The notes below the pieces were generated by a model. That model searched no databases, had not been told where the DNA came from, and saw only the letters and a program-made list of their open reading frames with translations. Positions 28,092-35,895 of a stretch of DNA of 64,000 nucleotides are shown here, piece by piece. Both the position numbers and the translations under genes were made by a program. Numbering within the stretch: position 1 is the stretch's first letter; each line of letters starts with the position of its first letter. The DNA comes from Raineyella sp044508675. Its GTDB lineage: Bacteria; Actinomycetota; Actinomycetes; Propionibacteriales; Propionibacteriaceae. Where the stretch lies: NCBI GenBank assembly GCA_044508675.1, contig JBIQHF010000017.1, positions 1-64,000 on the forward strand, written 5' to 3'.

Positions 28092-28730
28092 TCAATTGTC
28101 AGGATCGGCGGCGGCCCGGGTCGGCGTGCGCTCCCCGGTCGCCGCCTGCTGGGCCGCGGATTCCTTGCCCCGGACGTTCTTGGCGCGGATGCCGGCGAAG
28201 ACCCACAGCTTGTTGAGCAGGAAGTTCATCGGCGTCGCGACCACGGTGCCGATCAGTGAGGCCCAGTACAAGCGGGTCCGCAATCCGGTCGAGTCGTCGA
28301 AGAACTCACGCGACAGCGCCACCGGTGAGGTCGGGTTGATCAGCAGCGTCTGGACGACCAGGTTCACCACGAACGCGGCCAGTCCGGCGGCGAGGAAGGG
28401 GAAGAAGCCGCGCAGCCAACCGCGATGGTGCGCCGACCGGAAGGTCCACATCCGGTTCAGCTGGTAGTTCCAGACGTTGGCGACCACGAACGCGAAGGTC
28501 GCGTACAGGTGGTAGACGCGGATGTTCCAGGGCGTGCCGGCCAGGGACAACAGCGGCGTCTCGTAGTGCGGGTAGACCTTCTTGCAGATGATCACCACCA
28601 GCAGGTTGACCAGGACACCGGAGCCGCCCACGATTCCGAACTTGAGGAACTGGCGCAGGCTGTGCCCGTACGTGGCCACGAGCCGGGACAGTCGGGACGG
28701 GCCAGGGGGGGCGCTCGGGGTGGTCGTCAC
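28092..28730 (-). CDS. GtrA family membrane protein
   Basis: A 212-aa protein with four membrane segments (about 27-50, 72-95, 105-130 and 155-178) and the GtrA signature LKFGIVGGSGVLVNLLVVIIC near the start, NYQLNRMWTF in the middle and MNFLLNKLWVFAG near the end. GtrA proteins are thought to help flip prenyl-linked sugars or to act in cell-wall polysaccharide synthesis. The C-terminal tail is hydrophilic. It sits between mutM and ftsY, an unusual place for this family. Confidence 0.9.
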   Translation of the reverse strand: MTTTPSAPPGPSRLSRLVATYGHSLRQFLKFGIVGGSGVLVNLLVVIICKKVYPHYETPLLSLAGTPWNIRVYHLYATFAFVVANVWNYQLNRMWTFRSAHHRGWLRGFFPFLAAGLAAFVVNLVVQTLLINPTSPVALSREFFDDSTGLRTRLYWASLIGTVVATPMNFLLNKLWVFAGIRAKNVRGKESAAQQAATGERTPTRAAADPDN

Positions 28731-28780
28731 AGTGATGCAAGCCTAACGAGGTCGACGTGTGGAGGGCGCGGGAGTAAGGA

Positions 28781-29632
28781 TCAGCGACGGTGTCGGGGCA
28801 GTCGCTGGCAGCGGGGACAGCGGTACGAGGAACGGTTCATGAACGACTCCCGTCGGATCGGAGTACCGCACCGGGGACAGGGCAGGTCCTCCTGACCGTA
28901 GGCGTTCAGTGACCGGTCGAAGTAGCCGCTCTCGCCGTTGACGTTCACGTAGAGGGCGTCGAACGACGTGCCTCCCTGCTCCAGCGCCCGTTCCATGATC
29001 GTACGCACCGCCCCCAGCAGCTCACGGATCTTGTGGGGCGCCATGGAGTCGGTCGCTCGCGCGTAGTGGACCTTGGCAAGCCACAGTGCCTCATCGGCGT
29101 AGATGTTCCCGACCCCGGACACCACGGTCTGGTCCAGCAGCGCGCGCTTGACGCCGGTGCGGCGCCGTCGGATCCTCGCCACCACCTGTTCAGGGTCGTA
29201 CGCGTCCTCGAACGGGTCGGGGGCGATGTGGGCGATCTCCGGCGGGACGCCCCCGCCGGCCTGGCTGACCTGCATCCCACCGAACATCCGCTGGTCGCAG
29301 AAGCGGACCTCGGGGCCGCCGTCGGTGAAGGAGATCCGGACCCGAACGTGGGCCTGGTCAGTCGTCCCCGGCTCATCGACGCGCAACTGGCCGCTCATCC
29401 CCAGGTGGGCGAGGATCGCCTCGCCGTCCTCGAGCGGCAGCCACAGGTACTTGCCACGCCGGGCCGGCTCCAGCAACGTACGACCCACCAAGCGGTCGAC
29501 GAAATCCGTCGGACCCGCCAGGTGCCGGCGCACCGGACGCGGATGGAGCACCTCCACCTCGCTGATCGTCCGGCCCGTCACGTGCGGGGCCAGGCCGCGG
29601 CGTACGACCTCGACCTCGGGCAGCTCAGGCAC
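28781..29632 (-). CDS. mutM: formamidopyrimidine-DNA glycosylase
   Basis: Removes oxidised purines such as 8-oxoguanine. After the initiator the chain begins PELPEVEVVRRGL, with the catalytic proline and glutamate. A helix-two-turn-helix (SGVGNIYADEALW) and a C-terminal zinc finger (CPRCGTPIRRESFMNRSSYR then CPRCQ) follow. At 283 aa it is normal. The GTG start at 29632 is required because the catalytic Pro must follow the initiator. It overlaps rnc by 8 bp. Confidence 0.97.
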   Translation of the reverse strand: MPELPEVEVVRRGLAPHVTGRTISEVEVLHPRPVRRHLAGPTDFVDRLVGRTLLEPARRGKYLWLPLEDGEAILAHLGMSGQLRVDEPGTTDQAHVRVRISFTDGGPEVRFCDQRMFGGMQVSQAGGGVPPEIAHIAPDPFEDAYDPEQVVARIRRRRTGVKRALLDQTVVSGVGNIYADEALWLAKVHYARATDSMAPHKIRELLGAVRTIMERALEQGGTSFDALYVNVNGESGYFDRSLNAYGQEDLPCPRCGTPIRRESFMNRSSYRCPRCQRLPRHRR

Positions 29633-30365
29633 CGGTCGAGGACTGCCTCTCCTGCTGGGCGTCCTGCTCGGCACGGAGCGTGCGATAGGCCATCTCGGCG
29701 GCGTCCTGCTCGGCCACCTTCTTCGAGCGTCCCGCCCCGGGGCCGAACGTGCGGTCGCCGACCGTCACGTGCGCCGTGAAGCGCTTGTCGTGGTCAGGGC
29801 CGGCCGAGGTGTCGTCGTACACCGGGGAACCATGTCCCAGGGAGGAGGCGATCTCCTGCAGGGAGGTCTTCCAGTCCAGGCCCGCACCCAGGGTGGCCGC
29901 GTCGGCGATCCTGTCGTCGAGGAGGTGGTGGACGAATCTGCGGGCGGCATCGATGCCGTGCTGGACGTGGATGGCTCCGATGAGGGCTTCCATCGCATCG
30001 GCGAGCAGCGAGTCCTTGTCCCGTCCGCCGGTCGTGAGCTCGCCACGGCCCAGCCGAAGCATGGCTCCGAGCCCGAGGGTCCGGGCCACCCGGGCGAGCG
30101 CCTGGGTGGAGACGACGGCGGCACGCAGCTGCGCCAACCGCCCCTCGGCAAGCTCGGGATAGGTCGAGTAGATGTGCTCCGTCACCACGACCCCCAGCAC
30201 GGCGTCACCGAGGAACTCGAGCCGCTCGTTGGTGGGGATACGCCCGTGCTCGTACGCGTACGAGCGGTGCGTCATGGCAAGCTCGAAGAGCTGGGGGTCA
30301 GGTGCGACCCCCAGCTCGTTGAGAACCTGTTCTGCTGTGGAGGCGTGGACCACGCCACCGGTCAC
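29625..30365 (-). CDS. rnc: ribonuclease III
   Basis: Cleaves double-stranded RNA in rRNA and mRNA processing. The signature NERLEFLGDAVLGVVV and the second acidic site DKDSLLADAMEALIGAI are followed by a C-terminal dsRNA-binding domain (about 160-230; GPGAGRSKKVAEQDAAEMAY). At 246 aa it is normal. The GTG start lies 2 bp after the rpmF stop. It overlaps mutM. Confidence 0.97.
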   Translation of the reverse strand: MTGGVVHASTAEQVLNELGVAPDPQLFELAMTHRSYAYEHGRIPTNERLEFLGDAVLGVVVTEHIYSTYPELAEGRLAQLRAAVVSTQALARVARTLGLGAMLRLGRGELTTGGRDKDSLLADAMEALIGAIHVQHGIDAARRFVHHLLDDRIADAATLGAGLDWKTSLQEIASSLGHGSPVYDDTSAGPDHDKRFTAHVTVGDRTFGPGAGRSKKVAEQDAAEMAYRTLRAEQDAQQERQSSTGA

Positions 30366-30367
30366 GG

Positions 30368-30559
30368 TCAGGCTTCCAGAACCTGACGGCGCTCACCACG
30401 GGGACCGTACTGGCCGCACTCGGGGCAAGCGGTGTGAGGCAGGTGCTTCGCACGGCAGGCCGGGTTGGCGCAGGTGACCAGGGTCGGCACGGCGGCCTTC
30501 CACTGGGAACGACGATTCCGCGTGTTGGAGCGGGACATCTTCCGCTTGGGAACTGCCAC
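30368..30559 (-). CDS. rpmF: 50S ribosomal protein L32
   Basis: A 63-aa protein beginning AVPKRKMSRSNTRNRRSQWK and carrying a zinc ribbon (CANPAC and CPECG), so it is the zinc-dependent C+ form. GGAGAGACCC precedes the GTG start. It sits between the DUF177 gene and rnc. Confidence 0.98.
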   Translation of the reverse strand: MAVPKRKMSRSNTRNRRSQWKAAVPTLVTCANPACRAKHLPHTACPECGQYGPRGERRQVLEA

Positions 30560-30643
30560 GGGTCTCTCCTTCTGTCTGGGGTTGCGTGTAGGCGCAAGAG
30601 ACGACTATAGGGGGTGAGGCCCGCCCGAGGCAACACGGGCGGG

Positions 30644-31252
30644 TCAGGGCTGCTTTCGGGTGTCCCCCGGGGCCGCGTCATCGGATGCGTCGCCGGTCCC
30701 TGCCTCGTCCGGCGCCCAACCGGCCAGGGCGCCCCAGCGGGAGTCGACAGCCGGGCCGTGGTCGTGGTCCGGCTCGTCGTTCAGATTGACACCGCACACG
30801 GGGCACAGGCCGGCGCAGTCCTCACGGCACAGCGGCGTGAACGGCAGGTCGAGCACGACCGCGTCACGCAGGGTCGGCTCCAGGTCGAACAACTCACCCT
30901 GCATCCGGGAGATGTCCTGCTCGTCCTCACCCTCCATGTGCTGGTCCTCGTACAGGAACAGCTCCTGGACATCGACCTCGACCTCGTCATGGATCGGGGT
31001 GAGGCAGCGCGAGCACTCCCCCTCCAGCCGGGCGCGGGCCATTCCGGTCACCAGCACGCCCTCGCTGACCGATTCCAGGCGCAGGTCCAACTCGATCGGG
31101 CTGCCCTCCGGGATCCCGATCACCGGGGTCCCGATGCCTTCGGGGGCAGGGACGGACACCCTGAGCTCCCGCATCGCGCCGGCCCTGCGGCCGAGGTCGT
31201 GGGCGTCGAGGACGAGCGGGGAACGTGCGTCGAGGTGGCCGTGCGTGGTCAT
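30644..31252 (-). CDS. DUF177 (YceD) family protein
   Basis: The DUF177 family is tied to large-subunit rRNA accumulation and is nearly always next to rpmF. This 202-aa protein has the family's cysteine clusters ECSRCLTP and CREDCAGLCPVCGVNLN and an acidic centre (EDQHMEGEDEQD). The start at ATG 31252 is chosen because TAGACT lies 7 nt upstream, which suggests a leaderless mRNA and rules out the longer frame to 31381. Confidence 0.93.
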   Translation of the reverse strand: MTTHGHLDARSPLVLDAHDLGRRAGAMRELRVSVPAPEGIGTPVIGIPEGSPIELDLRLESVSEGVLVTGMARARLEGECSRCLTPIHDEVEVDVQELFLYEDQHMEGEDEQDISRMQGELFDLEPTLRDAVVLDLPFTPLCREDCAGLCPVCGVNLNDEPDHDHGPAVDSRWGALAGWAPDEAGTGDASDDAAPGDTRKQP

Positions 31253-31259
31253 GGCGGGA

Positions 31260-31265
31260 AGTCTA
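31260..31265 (-). promoter_or_regulatory. -10 element for the DUF177-rpmF-rnc-mutM unit
   Basis: TAGACT (31265-31260, minus strand) followed by 7 nt and ATG. The geometry predicts transcription starting at the initiation codon. No convincing -35 is visible. Confidence 0.45.
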
Positions 31266-31384
31266 TGTCGCCGCACCCCTGAACGCCGTCGGGTGGGATT
31301 CCCGACACACCGGGCCTCGACACCACCGGCGCGCCGCAGGGGAAGGGAACTGCGCTCCTCGACCACAGGTCCGGGAACCAAATA

Positions 31385-31413
31385 CGGGTCCGGGCGGAAA
31401 CCGCCCGGACCCG
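31385..31413 (-). terminator. terminator after the QQPY-repeat membrane protein
   Basis: A perfect 13-bp stem (CGGGTCCGGGCGG at 31385-31397; partner 31401-31413) has a 3-nt AAA loop and, on the minus strand, TATTTGG downstream. It lies 25 bp past the stop of the 138-aa gene. A strong intrinsic terminator candidate. Confidence 0.85.
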
Positions 31414-31437
31414 AACAACAGGCCGATCAGTCCGGGA

Positions 31438-31854
31438 TCAGTAGCTGCTGACGCCGGCCACGACGGCCACGAAGATCATCACGACGATGTAGATGGCGAT
31501 ACCGACGATCGCCAGGATGCCGAAGATCTTGCTCAGCAGGTAGCCGGTCTTGAGGTTGCCTCCCCAGACGTACGGAGCACCGGCGGCGATCTCCTTCTTG
31601 GCCTTCCCGCCCAGGTACCAGCCGATCCAGGCGCAGATGCTGACGAAGATGCCAACGATGCCGAGGATGAAGACGGTCTGGGACTGGGGGTGCTCCTGCA
31701 CCGCGTAGGGCTGCTGGCCGTAACCGGGCTGCTGGCCGTACGGCTGCTGGACGTAACCGGGCTGCTGGGCGTACGGCTGCTGGGCGTAGGCGTTGGGATC
31801 CTGGGGCTGCTGGGCGTAGGCGTTGGGGTCCTGGGGCTGCTGGCTCTCGGACAT
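31438..31854 (-). CDS. membrane protein with QQP-rich N-terminal repeats
   Basis: A 138-aa protein. The first 55 residues are low-complexity repeats of the type QQPQDPNAYA and QQPYGQQPGY. Two membrane helices follow (TVFILGIVGIFVSICAWIGW and ILAIVGIAIYIVVMIFVAVV) around a short loop with a GGKAKKEI motif. This layout matches the DUF4190-like small actinobacterial membrane proteins. The function is unknown; the Pro/Gln-rich head is probably cytoplasmic and disordered. It is a single gene with its own terminator, divergent from recG. Confidence 0.85.
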   Translation of the reverse strand: MSESQQPQDPNAYAQQPQDPNAYAQQPYAQQPGYVQQPYGQQPGYGQQPYAVQEHPQSQTVFILGIVGIFVSICAWIGWYLGGKAKKEIAAGAPYVWGGNLKTGYLLSKIFGILAIVGIAIYIVVMIFVAVVAGVSSY

Positions 31855-32044
31855 ATCGACTCCTCAGTGGTGGCTCAGACGGGATGTGTCGCCCAAAGAT
31901 TGGCATACCGGACGGTCACACCCGAGCATTGATACCGAAACGCAATATGGCAGTGACCCATTCGTGTGATTCCTCGCCGGGCGTTCCATCCGCCCGGGCG
32001 TTTCCAGTCGGTTCGTTGCAGCGACGAATGTCAGACCGCCCTCC

Positions 32045-32050
32045 TAGGCT
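32045..32050 (+). promoter_or_regulatory. candidate -10 element of recG
   Basis: TAGGCT (32045-32050) would give a start near 32057 and a leader of about 36 nt carrying the AAGGAG site before ATG 32093. In contrast to its neighbours, recG appears to have a leadered mRNA. Confidence 0.4.
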
Positions 32051-32092
32051 TGCCCCGAAGATGACCCGAGGGCCCCAGGGAAGGAGACACGG

Positions 32093-34279
32093 ATGGCTGC
32101 CGGCGGCTGGAGGTCCGAGGCGTACGCCGCGATGGACCAGCGGATCGGATTGGTCGTCGGCGCCCAGGAGAAGGCGTTCGCGGCGATGGGGATCCGTACG
32201 GTCGGGGACCTGATGCACCACGTCCCCCGCCGGTACGTGGTCGGCACCGAGCTCAGCGACCTGTCCCAGGTCGAGGTCGGCACCCACGTCGCCCTGATGG
32301 CCCGGGTCGCCGACGTGCGTCCCCACCCGGGCCCGCCGGGCCGCAAGGGGCGGGGCCGCCTCGAGGTCCAGCTCACCGACGGGAGGACCAGGCTGCCGGC
32401 CACCTTCTTCGGCGCCAATCACCTCCTCGAGTGGTGGCAGCGGTCCCTACGACCGGGCGCCCGCGGCATCTTCTCGGCCAAGGTCGGGGAGTTCCGCGGC
32501 CAGCCCCAGCTCGGGCACCCCGACTACGTGATCGTCGACGAGCAGGGCTTCTTCGTCGCCGGGTCCGACCGCAACCGGTCCATGGCCAGCGTCTTCCGCG
32601 GCGGCCCGATCGGCATCTACCCGGCCACCGCGAAGCTCCCCACCTGGGACATCGCCGAAGCGGCCGGCCTCACCCTGCACGCCCTCGGCGACCTGCCCGA
32701 CCCGTGGCCGGAGTGGGTCCGTCGGGCCGGGGATGTGCTGCCGCTGGCCGAGGGGCTGCGGGCGGTCCACCAGCCCACCGAGCTCGCCGCGGTCGAGGCA
32801 GGCTTGGCCAGGCTGGCCTTCGACGAGGCGTTGGAGGTCCAGCTGACCATGGCCTACCGGCGGGCTGACAACAGTCGGCTGGCCGCCACACCACGGACAC
32901 CGACACCCGACGGGCTGCTGGCCGCCTTCGACCGGCGACTGCCGTTCGAGCTGACCGGCGGCCAGCGGCAGGTGGGTGCAGAGATCGCCGCGGACATGGC
33001 CGGGACCCGGGCGATGCAACGGCTGCTGCAGGGCGAGGTCGGCTCCGGCAAGACCGTGGTGGCTCTGCGGGCGATGCTGTCGACGGTCGACACCGGCGGC
33101 CAGGCGGCACTGCTCGCCCCCACCGAGGTGCTGGCCGTCCAGCACTTCCGATCGATCGGCACGATGCTCGGCGACCTGGCCGGCGGCGGTGTGCTGGGCG
33201 GCACCCGGATCGAGCTGCTGACCGGCTCGATGACGGCGGGGCAGAAGAAGCAGGCGATGCTGGCGATCGCCTCCGGGGAGGCCGGTATCGTGATCGGTAC
33301 CCACGCGCTGCTGTCCGATGCCGTGCAGTTCGCAGACCTGGGTCTGGTCGTCATCGACGAGCAGCACCGGTTCGGCGTCGAACAGCGCAACGCGCTCAAC
33401 GCCAAGGCCGACCTGCACCCGCACGTGCTGGTCATGACCGCCACGCCGATCCCCCGCTCGGTGGCCCTGACGATCTACGGCGACCTGGACGTCTCCACGC
33501 TGCGCGAGATCCCTGTCGGCCGGTCGGACGTCACAACCAACGTCGTCGACGTGCAGACGCACCCGCACTGGGTCGACCGGGCCTGGGAACGGGCCCGCGA
33601 GGAGGTAGAACAGGGCCGGCAGGTGTTCGTCGTCTGCCCGCGGATCTCACCGGACGGTGACCACGATCCGGCCAACGGCTGGTCCCTGGAGGAGGTGGTC
33701 GAGCGCCTCGGACGCACCCCGCTGAGTGGGGTGCGGGTCGCCGCCCTGCACGGACAGATGGCCACCGAGGACAAGGACCGGGTGATGTCGGAGTTCGCTG
33801 CCGGCGACATCGACGTCCTGGTCGCCACCACGGTGATCGAGGTCGGCGTCGACGTGCCGAACGCGTCGATGATGGTGATCTGCGATGCCGGACGGTTCGG
33901 GATCTCCCAACTTCACCAGTTGCGCGGCCGGATCGGCCGCGGCCAATTCCCCGGCCTGTGCCTCCTGCTCGCGGCAGCCGGACAGGAGGAGGGCGCGGCA
34001 GAGCGCACGATGGAGCGGCTGCACGGCCTGGCAGCCACCCGGGACGGCTTCGCCCTGGCCGACCTGGACCTGGCCCAACGACGTGAGGGCCACGTCCTCG
34101 GGACCAGCCAGGCGGGCTCGCACACCGGGATGCGCCTGCTCAACGTCACCCGGGACGCCGACCTGATCGGAGTGGCCCGCGAGATCGCCGAACAAGCCGT
34201 GCAGCGCGACCCGGACGCCGAGACACCGGGCTTCCACGACGCGATCCGGCGGATGGAGCTGGTCAGCCTCGAGGAGTGA
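32093..34279 (+). CDS. recG: ATP-dependent DNA helicase RecG
   Basis: Branch-migrating helicase that remodels stalled forks. An N-terminal wedge domain (about 1-230, with VGDLMHHVPRRYVVGTEL) is followed by helicase lobe 1 with LLQGEVGSGKTVVALRAM and VVIDEQHRFGVEQRNAL (DEQH box). Lobe 2 has VLVATTVIEVGVDVPNASMM, QLHQLRGRIGRG and the RecG-specific end. At 728 aa it is normal. The ATG has AAGGAG 6-7 nt upstream. It faces a PPOX gene downstream. Confidence 0.96.
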   Translation: MAAGGWRSEAYAAMDQRIGLVVGAQEKAFAAMGIRTVGDLMHHVPRRYVVGTELSDLSQVEVGTHVALMARVADVRPHPGPPGRKGRGRLEVQLTDGRTRLPATFFGANHLLEWWQRSLRPGARGIFSAKVGEFRGQPQLGHPDYVIVDEQGFFVAGSDRNRSMASVFRGGPIGIYPATAKLPTWDIAEAAGLTLHALGDLPDPWPEWVRRAGDVLPLAEGLRAVHQPTELAAVEAGLARLAFDEALEVQLTMAYRRADNSRLAATPRTPTPDGLLAAFDRRLPFELTGGQRQVGAEIAADMAGTRAMQRLLQGEVGSGKTVVALRAMLSTVDTGGQAALLAPTEVLAVQHFRSIGTMLGDLAGGGVLGGTRIELLTGSMTAGQKKQAMLAIASGEAGIVIGTHALLSDAVQFADLGLVVIDEQHRFGVEQRNALNAKADLHPHVLVMTATPIPRSVALTIYGDLDVSTLREIPVGRSDVTTNVVDVQTHPHWVDRAWERAREEVEQGRQVFVVCPRISPDGDHDPANGWSLEEVVERLGRTPLSGVRVAALHGQMATEDKDRVMSEFAAGDIDVLVATTVIEVGVDVPNASMMVICDAGRFGISQLHQLRGRIGRGQFPGLCLLLAAAGQEEGAAERTMERLHGLAATRDGFALADLDLAQRREGHVLGTSQAGSHTGMRLLNVTRDADLIGVAREIAEQAVQRDPDAETPGFHDAIRRMELVSLEE

Positions 34280-34336
34280 GTCGCTCCCGCCGGGCAGGGC
34301 GCCCCTCAGGGTCGGCACCGATCAGGCCGACACCGA

Positions 34337-34768
34337 TCAGAGGTGCCAGCCCTCGGGCTCCGCACCGAAGCGGAACCGGCGACCCGAAACGTAGCGGGGA
34401 ACGATCCGGACGAAGTTGGTCTTGATCGTGGGGATCCACGGCTTCAGCGGCAGCTGCTGGGCCCGGTAGATCTCGTCGGTGTCGGACAGCACCTCGGCCT
34501 CGCCGTGCACGACGACGCTCCAACCGCCGTTGCCGTCGTAGTCGTCGACCTCGTACGCCACCCGGTCATTGATCGTCAGCTCGAAGAGCTTGCTGCCCTG
34601 GGCAGTGCGGAAGACGATCGTCTCGCCGTCGACGACGTGGTTCAGGGGGAACATCTCGATGTCATCACCGATGGTTGTCGCTAGTCGACCGATCGGCACG
34701 CTGCCCACCAGTTCCCAGGACTCCTGCTCCGAGAGTTCCGTGACCGCTTCGTTCTCCGCGTACGCCAT
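34337..34768 (-). CDS. pyridoxamine 5'-phosphate oxidase-like protein
   Basis: A 143-aa split-barrel flavin-binding protein (PPOX superfamily). Features: SWELVGSVPIGRLATTIGDD, MFPLNHVVDGETIVFRTAQG and WSVVVHGEAEVLSD. This subgroup is abundant in Actinobacteria and binds FMN, F420 or heme; the reaction is unknown. GGAGG precedes ATG 34768. A pair of direct repeats upstream may be regulatory. It lies between recG (convergent) and rsmD (divergent). Confidence 0.85.
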   Translation of the reverse strand: MAYAENEAVTELSEQESWELVGSVPIGRLATTIGDDIEMFPLNHVVDGETIVFRTAQGSKLFELTINDRVAYEVDDYDGNGGWSVVVHGEAEVLSDTDEIYRAQQLPLKPWIPTIKTNFVRIVPRYVSGRRFRFGAEPEGWHL

Positions 34769-34787
34769 CGCTGCTCGCCTCCATTGG

Positions 34788-34814
34788 CTCTATCCGGTGG
34801 CTCCACTCTATCCG
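34788..34814. repeat. direct repeats in the PPOX/rsmD promoter region
   Basis: CTCTATCCG occurs at 34788-34796 and again at 34806-34814, an 18-bp period, just upstream of the PPOX start. On the minus strand each copy holds TAGAG. They could be alternative -10 elements or an operator pair. Confidence 0.5.
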
Positions 34815-34843
34815 TGCCCCGCCCGGCCGGGTCGGCGGGTGGC

Positions 34844-34849
34844 TAGCCT
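34844..34849 (+). promoter_or_regulatory. -10 element of the rsmD-coaD-argE operon
   Basis: TAGCCT followed by 6 nt and the GTG start of rsmD at 34856. This spacing places the transcript start at the initiation codon, suggesting a leaderless mRNA. Confidence 0.5.
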
Positions 34850-34855
34850 GTAGGC

Positions 34856-35416
34856 GTGACACGCATCATTGCCGGCACCCATGGCGGACGACGGTTGGCG
34901 ACGCCGACCGGTGACCGTACCCGTCCCACCACCGACCGGGTCCGGGAAGCGGTCTTCTCCACGCTCGAGTCATGGTCCGGCGAGGGGCTGGGTTCCCTGG
35001 CCTTCCTGGACCTGTACGCCGGCTCCGGGGCGATGGCCCTGGAGGCCGCGAGTCGCGGGGCTTCGCCGGTGGTGGCGGTGGAGTCGGACTCCCGGACCGC
35101 CGAGGTCGTCCGCACCAATGCCCGCACGCTCGGTCTGCCGGTCGAGGTGCGTACGGCCTCGGTCGAAGCCGTCCTGGCGACCACCCCACCGCGCGCGTAC
35201 GACATCATCTGGGCCGATCCGCCCTACCCGGTGGCCACCGACCACCTGGAGCACCTGCTCGGCGGCCTGTGGCGATCCGGGTGGCTCGCCCCGAACGGCC
35301 TGCTGGTGCTCGAGCGGGACTCGCGCGCCCCCGCCCCGCAGTGGCCGGACGGCGTGGACGGCTGGTCCCGCCGCTATGGTGAGACGACGATCCACTATGC
35401 CCAGGAGGACCGATGA
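34856..35416 (+). CDS. rsmD: 16S rRNA (guanine966-N2)-methyltransferase RsmD
   Basis: A Rossmann-fold SAM methyltransferase acting on 16S rRNA during 30S assembly. It begins TRIIAGTHGGRRLATPTGDR, with the SAM motif FLDLYAGSGAMALEAASRG and the catalytic IIWADPPYP. At 186 aa it is normal. Its stop overlaps the coaD start (ATGA). The leaderless GTG start is supported by TAGCCT 6 nt upstream. Confidence 0.96.
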   Translation: MTRIIAGTHGGRRLATPTGDRTRPTTDRVREAVFSTLESWSGEGLGSLAFLDLYAGSGAMALEAASRGASPVVAVESDSRTAEVVRTNARTLGLPVEVRTASVEAVLATTPPRAYDIIWADPPYPVATDHLEHLLGGLWRSGWLAPNGLLVLERDSRAPAPQWPDGVDGWSRRYGETTIHYAQEDR

Positions 35417-35895
35417 GGGCGATCTGCCCCGGGTCGTTCGACCCTGTCACCCACGGCCACCTCGACATCATCGAGCGGACGGCTCGGTTCTTCGAGGAGG
35501 TGGTGGTCGGTGTCGGACGGAACACCTCCAAGAACGGACTGTTCAGCCTGGAGGAACGGCTGTCCATGCTCACCCAGGCCACTGCCCACCTGCCGAACGT
35601 ACGGGTGGAGGCGTTCGACGGGCTTTTGGCCGAGTACTGCCGCCAGCACCACATCGGCGCCATCGTGAAGGGCCTGCGCTTCGCCTCCGACTTCGACTAC
35701 GAGCTGCAGATGGCCCAGATGAACAAGGAACTGACCGGCATCGAGACTGTCCTGCTGCCGACCGCGGCCCAGTGGTCGTTCGTCTCGTCCACGCTGGTCC
35801 GCGAGATCGCCATGATGCACGGCGACGTGTCCCACTTCGTCCCGACCTTCGTCGTCGACGCGCTGCGGGCACGGGCCGCCGGGAGGCCCGCATGA
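35413..35895 (+). CDS. coaD: phosphopantetheine adenylyltransferase
   Basis: Fourth step of CoA synthesis: 4'-phosphopantetheine plus ATP gives dephospho-CoA. It has the nucleotidyltransferase motif CPGSFDPVTHGHLDIIE, GLRFASDFDYELQMAQMNK and the SSTLVREIAMMHGDVS motif. At 160 aa it is normal. It overlaps both rsmD and argE by 4 bp (ATGA), forming a tightly coupled trio. Confidence 0.98.
   Translation: MRAICPGSFDPVTHGHLDIIERTARFFEEVVVGVGRNTSKNGLFSLEERLSMLTQATAHLPNVRVEAFDGLLAEYCRQHHIGAIVKGLRFASDFDYELQMAQMNKELTGIETVLLPTAAQWSFVSSTLVREIAMMHGDVSHFVPTFVVDALRARAAGRPA

Noticed and set aside
34869..35891. Upstream half of the frame that contains argE
   Set aside because: It runs out of phase through rsmD and coaD; ArgE similarity starts only at ATG 35892.
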